Source: Commensalibacter nepenthis
GTDB taxonomy: Bacteria; Pseudomonadota; Alphaproteobacteria; Acetobacterales; Acetobacteraceae
Direction of reading: 5' to 3'
Assembly (NCBI RefSeq): GCF_029953305.1
Contig: NZ_JASBAN010000001.1
Span: 1,791,001-1,855,000 of the forward strand
Length of the DNA: 64,000 bases
The notes beneath the pieces were generated by a model that saw only the letters and a program-made list of their open reading frames with translations, made no database searches and had not been told where the DNA came from. A program made the position numbers and the translations under genes. Each line of letters opens with the position of its first letter. The first letter of the stretch is position 1. This document shows, piece after piece, positions 17,049 to 26,531 of this stretch.

Positions 17049-18554
17049 ATGAGTAAATATTATTATGGATATAAAAACACCATAGCGCTACTTTTAATTG
17101 GTGGTGGTGTAACGTGTTTGCACGATTCTGGGTACAGTGCGACCCCGCAAACGAATATTTCTCATAGTACGATGGATGCAACCGACCAAGCAAAAGCCTT
17201 GTCTCATTTGCAAAAGGTGGATATTGGACAAGGATGGATTGCGTGTGAAAAGACAGTTTCATCATGTTCCCCGTGGAACGCGGTGAAAGTGATCAATATT
17301 GATCCATACCAAGATATTCACTATCAAATAGGTAAATTATCAGTTACTTTTTCCAAGGGACGACCAACCTTTTCTGTGAATAAAAATGAGCTGGTTATTT
17401 CTTTGGGGGGAATGTTTCAATATGATGTGGGTGCTTTTGTTGGCGCTAATCCCAAAGGAAATGGTCCGTCAATGAATAGCATCCGCAGTCATCTTAGGCG
17501 TGGACGTTTTATTGTCAGTGCAAAATACAAAGATTTCGTTGTAACCGTGACCCCTGATCTGGGAACCTCTGGCACACAAAATGATTCTCTGTTTGAGGCG
17601 TCCTTAAGATACCAAGGATTTCGTCATACCTCCATTGATATTGGGTTATTACAACCTCGTGTTACGATGGAAGATGCCGAGGGGTCTAATTTCTTTGAGT
17701 TTGTTGAACGCCCCATGGTAATTGATTTGGTTCGTAATATCGCTTCGGCAAATGCACGTCTATCTTTTGGGGGAACGCATTGGGAAAAAAGATATATTGT
17801 CGCAGCTTATGTAACAGGACCACGTTATGGACCCTTTAAAAATTTCCAAAATAATCAAATTGGTGGTGTATTTAGGCTGGCAGGACGACCCGTTATCACC
17901 AATGATATAGATTTACATGTAGGCGTTTCTGGATCTTTTGCGTTTCACGGGGAAAATCGACAATATTCGATGAATACAGGGCAAGAGGCACAGATATGGC
18001 TTACGCGTCCTTACATAAAGACCAGAACGATGGATGGGGTGAATAGTATTTGGAGCGTTGGTCCCCAAATCGCCTTGCGGTACAAGCGGTTTTTATTAAT
18101 GTCCGAATATTATTCTATCCATATACAAAGATCAGCAGTAAATGGTCAAAATGCTCCAAATTTGAATTTTCCTGGATGGTATGTCAGTGCCAATTACACG
18201 TTATTTGGGCAACCTCGGCTTTACGAAGCACAAAGAGGTGTATTTATCACGCCAATAGGTCCCACTTTTAACCCAGCAGCAGGATATTGGGGGGCTTTGG
18301 AGTGGTCTGCACGTTGGAGTGTGATGGATTTAAATAGCCATAAATTTTGGTATGGCTCTAACAATAAATTATTTGGTGTCAATGGTGGCAAACAGACCGT
18401 ATGGTCGACGGGGTTCAATTGGTATCCATCTTCTCAGGTAAAAATAATGTTAGATTATAATCATATTCAAGCGTCATCTTCGTTAAAAAATGAGTATAAC
18501 CCCAGAGGGCGCAACAGTAATCTCGTTATTTCAAGGCTACAATATAATTTTTAA
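17049..18554 (+). CDS. OprO/OprP-type outer-membrane porin, copy 1
   Basis: A 501-residue outer-membrane beta-barrel of the phosphate-selective porin O/P family. A signal peptide covers about residues 1-31 (ending SGYSAT). The mature chain shows alternating amphipathic strands, charged loops, and a C-terminal strand ending in F (VISRLQYNF), the signal for barrel insertion. Family hallmarks include a strand rich in RRGR and the SMEDAE-like segment (TMEDAEGSN). It is closely related along its length to the next gene (shared IGQGW/FGQGW, WNAVKV/WNAIKI, NFQNNQIGGVFR, FNPAAG.WGALEW). Substrate specificity cannot be predicted; in acetic acid bacteria such porins may admit sugars or anions. Confidence 0.88.
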   Translation: MSKYYYGYKNTIALLLIGGGVTCLHDSGYSATPQTNISHSTMDATDQAKALSHLQKVDIGQGWIACEKTVSSCSPWNAVKVINIDPYQDIHYQIGKLSVTFSKGRPTFSVNKNELVISLGGMFQYDVGAFVGANPKGNGPSMNSIRSHLRRGRFIVSAKYKDFVVTVTPDLGTSGTQNDSLFEASLRYQGFRHTSIDIGLLQPRVTMEDAEGSNFFEFVERPMVIDLVRNIASANARLSFGGTHWEKRYIVAAYVTGPRYGPFKNFQNNQIGGVFRLAGRPVITNDIDLHVGVSGSFAFHGENRQYSMNTGQEAQIWLTRPYIKTRTMDGVNSIWSVGPQIALRYKRFLLMSEYYSIHIQRSAVNGQNAPNLNFPGWYVSANYTLFGQPRLYEAQRGVFITPIGPTFNPAAGYWGALEWSARWSVMDLNSHKFWYGSNNKLFGVNGGKQTVWSTGFNWYPSSQVKIMLDYNHIQASSSLKNEYNPRGRNSNLVISRLQYNF

Positions 18555-18559
18555 GCTTC

Positions 18560-18598
18560 TTTTACACATTATTTCAAAATTAATGTGTAAAATTTCTT
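18560..18598 (+). terminator. terminator hairpin after porin copy 1
   Basis: Perfect 12-bp stem TTTTACACATTA / TAATGTGTAAAA around a 9-nt loop, beginning 6 bp after the stop and followed by TTTCTT. It suggests the two porins are largely separate transcription units. Confidence 0.65.
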
Positions 18599-18711
18599 AA
18601 ATTACCTGACCGAAATGTTACTTTAACTTTCACCATATTCATACATAAGATTATTTTTCATAGTTTGATTCTCTGATATTCGTTAATTAATTAATCTATA
18701 TATTTAATAAT

Positions 18712-20250
18712 ATGGTGTGTGATATGTGTATAAATAAAATAAATTACAGCAAAATTAATAGCTTTATTGTACCATATAGCATTGTTTTCAGTGTTGCTGT
18801 GTGTTTTACAAGTTTTTCTTCAGTAAGTGGAGCCGCTAGCACGAAGACTATTACCCAATCAGAGCAAATGCCTGACGATAAACAGCTTGCAAAATTAGGC
18901 GAGCAAAAGACAGATTTTGGACAAGGGTGGTATATTTGTTCAGAAACTGAAAAAACTTGCACAATGTGGAATGCAATTAAAATTGTTAATGTCGACCCTT
19001 ACAAGAACATTAAATATCGTATAGGCAGCTTAAATTTAACATTTCCAAAAGGTCGCCCAACTTTAACATCCCAAGATAAACGTTTAAAAATCACTTTGGG
19101 GATGATTATTAACTATGATATTGGCGGGTTTATTGGTCCTGATAATAAATATGGACAAGATGTTTCAGGATCTCGGGGCTATATACGTCGTGGGCGTTTT
19201 AGTTTGGGCGTGCAATATGATGATTTTTTGTTAACTGTTAGTCCTGACTTTGGTGAGTTTTTTAGAGATACATATAATTTATATGAAGCGAACTTAGCAT
19301 ATAAAGGTTTTAAAAACACAATCATTAGCATTGGTTTATTCCAACCAAGATCGTCAATGGAGGATGCAGAGAGTTCAACTGGCTATGAATTCATGGAACG
19401 ACCAGCCATTGTTGATGTGGTACGTAATATTGCTGGGGGTGAGCCAAGATTGTCTTTTGGTGCTCAACATTTTGGTAAAAGATATCTGATTAGTGCTTAT
19501 GTTACGGGGCAACGATTAGGCAAAGCATTTCAACAAAATTTCCAAAATAATCAGATCGGTGGTGTTTTCAGAGCCGCTGTGCATCCTCTTTCTACACGTG
19601 ATCTTGATTTACATGTCGGACTTTCAAGCTCTTTTGCTTTGCATGGCGATAATAAAAAATATGGAATAAGTGCCAGGCAAGATGCTCAATTATGGTTAAG
19701 TAAACAATATATTCGTACGGGTACATTAAACGGGGTTGATAATGTATGGGCGATTGGACCAGAAGTGGCATTTCGTTGGAAAAGACTTGTATTACAATCA
19801 GAATTTTATAATGTTCATTTAGGGCGTAATTCAAGCCAGGCAGAGTACAGACCGAATTTTAATTTCAAAGGATGGTATATTTTATCTTCTTATACTATTT
19901 TTGGTCAACCGCGTTCATACAATAACGCACGTGCTATTTTTAATCCGCCAACAGGGTCATATTTCAATCCAGCGGCAGGTCAATGGGGGGCTTTGGAATG
20001 GGGTACACGGTTCAGCCAAATGGATTTGGATGATCGTGTGCATAGTTACAGCTCAACAGGAAAGTTCCAAGGCGTTCAAGGGGGTAAGCAAACGATTATC
20101 ACGACAGGATTTAATTGGTATCCATCAACACATATGCGTATCATGCTTGAATATCATCATGTGCATGCGACGGGATCTAAAGGAAATAAATATAATTTAT
20201 ATGGTCGCAGCAGCGATTTTATTACATCAAGATTACAATTTACGTTTTAA
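18712..20250 (+). CDS. OprO/OprP-type outer-membrane porin, copy 2
   Basis: A 512-residue paralogue of the preceding porin. The signal peptide is preceded by a longer basic stretch; the ATG at 18712 and one at 18724 are both possible, and neither has a strong ribosome-binding site. The mature region aligns with copy 1 throughout, including the conserved SMEDAESS, NFQNNQIGGVF and WGALEWGTRFSQMDLD segments, and it ends in a phenylalanine strand (RLQFTF). The most obvious differences are in predicted loops, as expected of porins that have diverged in specificity or surface exposure. A hairpin lies downstream, before the converging smc gene. Confidence 0.88.
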   Translation: MVCDMCINKINYSKINSFIVPYSIVFSVAVCFTSFSSVSGAASTKTITQSEQMPDDKQLAKLGEQKTDFGQGWYICSETEKTCTMWNAIKIVNVDPYKNIKYRIGSLNLTFPKGRPTLTSQDKRLKITLGMIINYDIGGFIGPDNKYGQDVSGSRGYIRRGRFSLGVQYDDFLLTVSPDFGEFFRDTYNLYEANLAYKGFKNTIISIGLFQPRSSMEDAESSTGYEFMERPAIVDVVRNIAGGEPRLSFGAQHFGKRYLISAYVTGQRLGKAFQQNFQNNQIGGVFRAAVHPLSTRDLDLHVGLSSSFALHGDNKKYGISARQDAQLWLSKQYIRTGTLNGVDNVWAIGPEVAFRWKRLVLQSEFYNVHLGRNSSQAEYRPNFNFKGWYILSSYTIFGQPRSYNNARAIFNPPTGSYFNPAAGQWGALEWGTRFSQMDLDDRVHSYSSTGKFQGVQGGKQTIITTGFNWYPSTHMRIMLEYHHVHATGSKGNKYNLYGRSSDFITSRLQFTF

Positions 20251-20428
20251 TTTTTTAATGATACGCTTTTGCAAGCTGGTCAGGCGTTTGTTGTGATAAT
20301 GCAAAATTGTACAGTTTTAAATAATCTGGCGATCAATATGTGGTAAGCATCAAAAACCATTCTGAGATTTCAAAGGCAATAAATGATTTCTGTAATGACC
20401 AACATATTATGTGTAAGAATTGCTCGTA

Positions 20429-20463
20429 TTGTTTACAGTGATATTCCATATCACTGTAAACAA
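20429..20463. terminator. perfect 16-bp hairpin between converging porin and smc
   Basis: TTGTTTACAGTGATAT and its exact reverse complement are separated by only TCC. The stem could extend five more base pairs past one mismatch. It sits in the 327-bp gap between the porin and smc stops, consistent with a two-way transcription stop, but no T-run follows on either strand. I see nothing else in the 20251-20577 gap. Confidence 0.45.
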
Positions 20464-20577
20464 CGCGATCAATTCCTACATGTAATGTTATGATATTCAG
20501 CTTTTCTAGGCTTTGCTCATGAATGGATGCTGAGCATAAAAAATAGAAATATTAAATAAAAGCGATATGTTATATAG

Positions 20578-23500
20578 TTAAATTAACCCTAATTGCTCGA
20601 CATGTTTATCTTGTTGCATTTGCACGGCGTGTTCTAAATCAATAGATATAATTTGGCTAACCCCACGTTCTTGCATGGTGACACCATATAAACGATTCAT
20701 GTGGCTCATTGTCAGTTGATGGTGGGTGACCACTAAAAACCGTGTGCCAGCCTGTTCGGTCATATCGGATATTAATGCACAAAAACGCTCTACGTTCGGA
20801 TCGTCCAAAGGCGCATCAACCTCATCCAATATACAAATAGGAACAGGGTTACAACGACTGACCGCAAAGACAAGAGAAAGAGCAGTTAATGCTTGCTCTC
20901 CACCTGATAGCAAAGACAATGTAGCGAGTTTCTTTCCAGGAGGTTGAGCATAAATCTCTAATCCTGATTGCAAAGGATCTTCATGTGCCAATAATTTTAA
21001 ATATGCACTACCGCCATTAAACATACGGGTGAATAAATCTTGGAAATGTTGGTTGACTTCATTAAAAATAGCGTTCAGTTTTTCTTTGCCTTGTTGATTG
21101 AGCTTTTGAATAGATTCTCGTAATTGCTGAATAGCAGCAGTTAGCTCGTTATATTCTTTTTCAATGGTATTTAATCGTGCTTGTTTTTCTTCGCGCTCAA
21201 TCTCAGCCCGTAAATTCACGGCTCCCAAAGTATCTCGCTCAGCAGAATTTTCGGCAATGATAGTTTTAAGTTTTCTCTCAGCTGTATCACTAATATCGAG
21301 GTCAGATTGCTGTTTTGCAACTTCTTGAATAGAAGGTTCAATATTATTTTTTAATTGTTCTAATAATGCTTCTGCTTGTTCTTGTTTTGCTTGTGCTTTC
21401 AGTAAATTTTCTCTGGTTTTCTGAGTGTTTTGTTCAGCTTGTTGCAACTGTTTTTGTGCTTCTGTAAGATTTTTTTCTAACTGAATTAACTGTTGCTGTG
21501 CTGATTGATAAAGTTGACCCGCTTGAGTTTCTGTTTCTTTTAAAGAGTCATGTTGTGCTTCAAGATCAGGCAGTTTTTGATTGAGGATCGTATATTCAGA
21601 TTTTAGCTGGGTAATTTTTCCTAGAGAGGTTTTGGCTTCCTCTTGCGCCTGAGATAAACGAGCTTGCCAGTCTTTAGATTGGTTTTCCAAAGCGTCTTTT
21701 TGTTTCAAGAGATTGTCTTTTTCATTGAGTAACAAATGATACGCTAATCGTTCTTTTTCTTCTTTTTCTTTACAGTTTTTATATGCTTCTTGAGCCGTGT
21801 AAAGGTTGTTCTTAACAGTGTCTAGTTCAGGAAGGGATTCGTAGTTTTGTGTAGAATGAATGAATTCTTGTTGTTTGATTTCCAAATATTTTTTTGCATC
21901 TTCACAACGGGGGTGCAGTGTTTCAATACGGCTATGGTGTTGAATATAGTTCTCTTTGATCGCTTGATATTTTTTTTGCGCTACGGAAAAATCTTGTTCA
22001 GCAATTTGATAATCTTTTTGTAAGTTGAGTATCTGTTGTTCAAGCTCTAGGACTTTCTTTTGTGCTGCTTCTTGTGTCGAAAGTGCTTGTTGGGGATTTT
22101 CCAGTTGTTTTTTCTGTTCTTGATCTTGATGCAAAGAGCGTTCTAAATGCTCTAACTCTGTGTGTAGTTGGGATTGTTTTTCTTGCAACGCCTCAAGACG
22201 GATATGATTTTGTTCATCTTCGCTGAGGCGTTTTTGTTGTTGATCTTTGAGTGTGGATAGTTGATTTTCAATCGTTTGTAATTGCTGTTGTGCTTGTCGA
22301 GCAGCTTCTTGACAGCGTTGTAATTTGTCTTGGCTTTGTTGAACGAGGGTATCATCAGGGTTAGGAAACTCAGCCTCTTTTTGAGCTTGTTCTAAATTTG
22401 TTTGTTTGTCTTTAAAATCTTGCTGTGCTTGTGAATAAGCAGGTTGTAACGCTTCAAACTGAGTTTGAGCGGCTTGAGCACGATTTTGAAGGGATAAGAA
22501 TTCTTGTTGCAGTCTTTGAAATTCTTGTTTTGTCGTTTTGTAAAATGCTTGTTTTTCTGCAAGCTGTGTTTTGAGAATGTGGTACTGATCTTGCAGCTTT
22601 TGAAGTTGTGTTTTTAATGCAGGATATTGAGTGTTTAATGCTGCAAGTGTTTCTTCGGTTTGCTTCAGATTTTCTTTTTGTAATAGGCGTTGCGCAGCCT
22701 TACTTTGTAATCCTGCTTTTTGATGATAACCATCCCAACGCCATATATCTCCTTTTTTGGTCATCAGGCTTTGCCCAAAAGTCAGGTTATGAGAATAATC
22801 TTGACCTTCTTGGACTGTTTTAACCACACCAATATGATCAAAAGCACGTTGTAGAGCAGGGGAAGGAGGAATGATTTCTGAAAGTTTTCGTATAGATTCA
22901 GGAAAAACAGAATGACTAGGTGGTAGTACAATCCAACCTGTTTGTGTCTCTGAGCTTACAGGGCTTTCCAAGGTTTCATCAAATAGCGCAGCCACAGCAA
23001 TAATGAGATCAGATGGGATCGTGATGCTGTCCAATACAGCAGGTAACGTGTGTGATGGTTTTTCACTTTGATCGTGCGACAAAGCAAGTGCTAAACCATC
23101 TCGCTTGGCTTGCAATTTCTGCTGTTCTGCTTCGTGTTGATACAGTTTTTTTTGTGCTTGCTCCGTTGCTTCTTGAGCCTGTTGATAGTGTATCGTTAAA
23201 TTTTGTATGGTTTCTTGTAACGCTGTAACCCGACTTTCTTGCTCGGTTAATACTGTATTTTTATCTTGTAACACTTGATTGGCAATAAGGGTTGCTTTGA
23301 CCTTGTCGATTTGCTCGGTCAAGAGTGTTAAGTTCTTTTGTGTTTGTTGGAATGCTTGTTGCGCAGTTACCAGATTTTTTTGACGATTATCATAAGTTTG
23401 TTTTGCTTGCTGAGTGGCAGACTCTGTTTCAAAATGCGTTTTGATGGCCTCTTGATGATGTTGAATCGTAACTTGCGTATGTTCTTTGGCACTCACATAT

Positions 23501-25131
23501 GTTTTTTGTAGCTCTGATAATTCAACAACAAATTGTTGTTTTTGCTGTTCTGTCAAAGATTGATTTTGTAGCGTTTGAATTTGTGTGGCTACATTATTTT
23601 TCTGGCTTAGAATTTGTTGTTGTTTTTCTGTTTGCTGCTGAATTCTTTGAGCAAGCTGTGTATAGGCTTGCTCTACTTGTTGCGCATGATGTTGTGCATG
23701 ACTTGCTTGTAATTTTGCTTCGTTTAGCAGTGTTTCGCTTTGTTGTTTTTGCGCTTGTATTATTTGTAAATGTTGTTGAGCATTGATTTGACTATTCTCA
23801 AGTTTATGAATTTCTTCTTCTTTGGGAAGGGCTTCAAGGCAGATTTGATATTCAGCACTCATTTTTTGATATTCTATTTCAGCATTATGTTGAGCCTGTT
23901 TTGCTTGTTCATAGTGCTGGGTTATAGCTTGATGTTGTTTTTGTTGTTCATCAAGGATATTTTCTTCTTTTTGGATTTCTAATGTTAAAATTGTTAATTG
24001 TTTTTCATAAGAAGCAATAGTGTCTTGTAAAATTTGTTCTTTTTCAGGATGGTTCTGTAAATTTTGTTCTGTAGTTTGTAAATTGATATGAACTTGATTT
24101 AAATCAGCTTCTGTTTTCTCTACACGAGCATTGGTCGTGCTTTGTTGTTCTGTTGCTTCTTGAATACGCTCTTGAAGTTGTTCTATTTGTTCAGCAATTT
24201 TGTTCTTTTGTTCTTGCAAGGATCGTGTGGCATGGCGTTCATGATCCCATTGTGTAAGAGCTTGAATCTCTTTTTGTCTCAGTTGAGGCAGCTTTTCTTC
24301 CAAAGATGCAAATAGAGCTTGTTGTTTGATATATTGATCTTCAGCGTCTTTTTGAGCATTTTCAGCTTGTAAATGTTTTTGTTCGAATACATACAGACTA
24401 CGAATTGCCCGTTGAAAATATAAGGATTGTAACGTAGTTTCCGCAGTTCTCAGTTCTGTTGAAAGGCGTCTATAGATCGTTGCTTGTGAAGATTGCTCGT
24501 TCAGAGAGTCAATAAGAATGATTAATTGTTGTTGCAAATCATCCAAGCGGGCAAGGTTTTCCTCGGTTGCTTTGAGTTTTAACTCAGCCTCTCTGCGCCG
24601 ACTATATAGACCAGCGATTCCTGCGGCCTCTTCTAAAACTTGTCGTCTTTCTTCAGGTGATGCTGAAATCAGTTGAGCAATCCGGTTTTGGCTGATGATA
24701 GCCGAAGATCGTGGTCCAGACCCCAAATCTGCAAAAAACGTTTGCACATCTCTGGCGCGTTGAACTTTGTTATTAATGCGATATTGGCTACCAGAACCAC
24801 GTTCCAGCTGCCGTGAGATTTGTAATTGATCTTGTTGTTGGAAAGGGGCTGGCGCGATATGTTCTGTGCCTTCGATGGTTAAAGAAACTTCGGCGATATT
24901 GCGTGCTGCTCTGCGTGCTGTTCCTGCAAAAATAACATCGTCCATTTCCCCGCCTCGTAAGGATCGGGCAGAGCTTTCCCCCATGACCCAGCGGATCGCT
25001 TCGACGATGTTGGATTTGCCACAACCATTGGGACCAATAATCCCTGTTAACCCTGGCAAGATTTCTAATGTAATAGGATCAGAAAAGCTTTTAAATCCAG
25101 CGATTTTAAGATGTGTAAAGCGGATGGTCAT
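20578..25131 (-). CDS. smc: chromosome segregation ATPase SMC
   Basis: The condensin-like SMC ATPase that organises and segregates chromosomes. Walker A GPNGCGKSN is at 33-41, the signature LSGGEQ at 1408-1413, and Walker B ILDEVDAPLDD at about 1434-1444. Two very long glutamine- and glutamate-rich coiled-coil arms flank a hinge at about 650-790. The 1517 residues are well above the roughly 1150-1200 typical of bacteria; the extra length is in the coiled coils, and I recall SMCs of similar length in other acetic acid bacteria. The gene follows the DsbA-like gene by 24 bp. No scpA or scpB is in the window. Confidence 0.96.
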   Translation of the reverse strand: MTIRFTHLKIAGFKSFSDPITLEILPGLTGIIGPNGCGKSNIVEAIRWVMGESSARSLRGGEMDDVIFAGTARRAARNIAEVSLTIEGTEHIAPAPFQQQDQLQISRQLERGSGSQYRINNKVQRARDVQTFFADLGSGPRSSAIISQNRIAQLISASPEERRQVLEEAAGIAGLYSRRREAELKLKATEENLARLDDLQQQLIILIDSLNEQSSQATIYRRLSTELRTAETTLQSLYFQRAIRSLYVFEQKHLQAENAQKDAEDQYIKQQALFASLEEKLPQLRQKEIQALTQWDHERHATRSLQEQKNKIAEQIEQLQERIQEATEQQSTTNARVEKTEADLNQVHINLQTTEQNLQNHPEKEQILQDTIASYEKQLTILTLEIQKEENILDEQQKQHQAITQHYEQAKQAQHNAEIEYQKMSAEYQICLEALPKEEEIHKLENSQINAQQHLQIIQAQKQQSETLLNEAKLQASHAQHHAQQVEQAYTQLAQRIQQQTEKQQQILSQKNNVATQIQTLQNQSLTEQQKQQFVVELSELQKTYVSAKEHTQVTIQHHQEAIKTHFETESATQQAKQTYDNRQKNLVTAQQAFQQTQKNLTLLTEQIDKVKATLIANQVLQDKNTVLTEQESRVTALQETIQNLTIHYQQAQEATEQAQKKLYQHEAEQQKLQAKRDGLALALSHDQSEKPSHTLPAVLDSITIPSDLIIAVAALFDETLESPVSSETQTGWIVLPPSHSVFPESIRKLSEIIPPSPALQRAFDHIGVVKTVQEGQDYSHNLTFGQSLMTKKGDIWRWDGYHQKAGLQSKAAQRLLQKENLKQTEETLAALNTQYPALKTQLQKLQDQYHILKTQLAEKQAFYKTTKQEFQRLQQEFLSLQNRAQAAQTQFEALQPAYSQAQQDFKDKQTNLEQAQKEAEFPNPDDTLVQQSQDKLQRCQEAARQAQQQLQTIENQLSTLKDQQQKRLSEDEQNHIRLEALQEKQSQLHTELEHLERSLHQDQEQKKQLENPQQALSTQEAAQKKVLELEQQILNLQKDYQIAEQDFSVAQKKYQAIKENYIQHHSRIETLHPRCEDAKKYLEIKQQEFIHSTQNYESLPELDTVKNNLYTAQEAYKNCKEKEEKERLAYHLLLNEKDNLLKQKDALENQSKDWQARLSQAQEEAKTSLGKITQLKSEYTILNQKLPDLEAQHDSLKETETQAGQLYQSAQQQLIQLEKNLTEAQKQLQQAEQNTQKTRENLLKAQAKQEQAEALLEQLKNNIEPSIQEVAKQQSDLDISDTAERKLKTIIAENSAERDTLGAVNLRAEIEREEKQARLNTIEKEYNELTAAIQQLRESIQKLNQQGKEKLNAIFNEVNQHFQDLFTRMFNGGSAYLKLLAHEDPLQSGLEIYAQPPGKKLATLSLLSGGEQALTALSLVFAVSRCNPVPICILDEVDAPLDDPNVERFCALISDMTEQAGTRFLVVTHHQLTMSHMNRLYGVTMQERGVSQIISIDLEHAVQMQQDKHVEQLGLI

Positions 25132-25155
25132 ACAGGGAATTGGGACTATTTATAA

Positions 25156-25791
25156 TTAAGGGGTTGGTTGGCGACTTAAAGCACTTGTAACCTGTTTCCC
25201 AAAATCTTCAATAGTTAATTCACCAACAACGGGCTGATTGTTAAAAATAAAAGTGGGGGTGCTATCAATTTTATATTGATCTTCTGCTTGTTTAACTTCT
25301 GCTAAAATTGCATTACGTAACGCAGAATCGTTTGTGACTTGCTCAAATTGAGAAGCATTCATACCAGCAAGTGTTGCATATTTTTGTAATTCTTTGGCTG
25401 GGTCTGCACCTTCTTTGAATGCCCATTGGTCTAAATTATCCAACAAAGCAAAAACAAATGGTTTATATTGTTCAACAGGTAAACTGCGTGCAACAATAGC
25501 TGCCATTAATGCAATTTTATCCAAAGGAAAATCTTTAAAAATATAATAGACTTTGCCTGTGTTAATATATTGTTTTTCGATTTCAGGAAAAATAGTTTGT
25601 GCAAAGCGACCACAATGAGCACATGTCAAAGAGAACCATTCTTGAATATGGACTTTGGCATTGGGGTTCCCTAATGCGCGTGGTGCTGTAAAACTAGGTG
25701 AAATCGTTGCTGCTTTGGCGCGTAGGTTGGATGCAAATAAGGTTGCTGCGGGAAGCGCAGTGCTTAGAAATAGGCGACGAGTAATAGCCAT
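25156..25791 (-). CDS. DsbA-like periplasmic thiol oxidoreductase
   Basis: A 211-residue member of the DSBA-like thioredoxin family (thioredoxin_4 type). The N-terminus has a twin-arginine-like stretch (RRLFLS) and a hydrophobic segment ending in RAKA, so it is exported. The redox motif CAHC (C57, C60) is followed by GRFAQ, and the cis-proline loop is DSTPTF. Proteins of this kind introduce or isomerise disulfides in exported proteins. It is upstream of smc and probably cotranscribed, an arrangement I recall from other Acetobacteraceae. Confidence 0.9.
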   Translation of the reverse strand: MAITRRLFLSTALPAATLFASNLRAKAATISPSFTAPRALGNPNAKVHIQEWFSLTCAHCGRFAQTIFPEIEKQYINTGKVYYIFKDFPLDKIALMAAIVARSLPVEQYKPFVFALLDNLDQWAFKEGADPAKELQKYATLAGMNASQFEQVTNDSALRNAILAEVKQAEDQYKIDSTPTFIFNNQPVVGELTIEDFGKQVTSALSRQPTP

Positions 25792-25960
25792 AATAGTGTT
25801 CCTAAAATAGTAAAAAAAGACAATTATATTTGTTTCAATTTTAACATAAAAATTGATGGTTAATCTCTTATTTTATCATAAATATTGTCGATGATTATAA
25901 ATAATTTGTTTGCAGTATGCAAAGAGAGACCTAAATAGGGGCATTGGTCAATAATATCAA

Positions 25961-26305
25961 TCATCCACCCCGAAAGATAAAGAATACAGCACCAACAATA
26001 CAAAGCCCTGCCCATACATAATCCAGCTTAAAGGATTGATTCATGAAAAAGATACTAAATGGGATAAAAACCAATAGCGTAATGGCTTCTTGCATGATCT
26101 TTAATTCACCCAAAGAGAGTTTGGTATATCCAATACGGTTGGCAGGAACTTGGATCATATATTCGCCCAAAGCAATGCACCAGCTAATGAGTGCAGCAAT
26201 ATACCAAGGTTTGCTTTCCAATGTTTTTAAATGTCCATACCATGCATAGGTCATAAATAGATTAGATAAGACCAACATCGACGCAGTCGTTAACCAAACA
26301 GGCAT
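25961..26305 (-). CDS. DUF486 / DMT-family small membrane protein
   Basis: A 114-residue protein with four hydrophobic helices, matching the DUF486 family of the drug/metabolite transporter superfamily. Conserved features are TYAWYGHLK, WCIALGEYMIQVPANRIGY and the QEAITL segment. The function is unknown; the fold suggests a small dimeric transporter. It is a single gene, with 169 bp before the DsbA-like gene. Confidence 0.85.
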   Translation of the reverse strand: MPVWLTTASMLVLSNLFMTYAWYGHLKTLESKPWYIAALISWCIALGEYMIQVPANRIGYTKLSLGELKIMQEAITLLVFIPFSIFFMNQSFKLDYVWAGLCIVGAVFFIFRGG

Positions 26306-26531
26306 TTGATTCTCTTTTCAAGTATAAATTTTGTTGAATTTAAATAAATTTTAGTGGTTTGTTAAATAAATTGAATATGCTAACATTTGGTAATAATTTT
26401 TGATATATAAATGAAATTATTCAAATGGCTAAAACAATTTTTTATTTTATATGCTTGATAAGCATGATCCAATAGTAAAATACTGGAGATAATACTATTT
26501 TATAATCATATTCTGTTGTAGGAGATTTTTA

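Noticed and set aside
23499-23786. 95-codon ORF antisense to smc, rich in V, L and F
   Set aside because: It is the reverse-strand image of the glutamine/glutamate-rich coiled coil; composition explains its openness and hydrophobicity.
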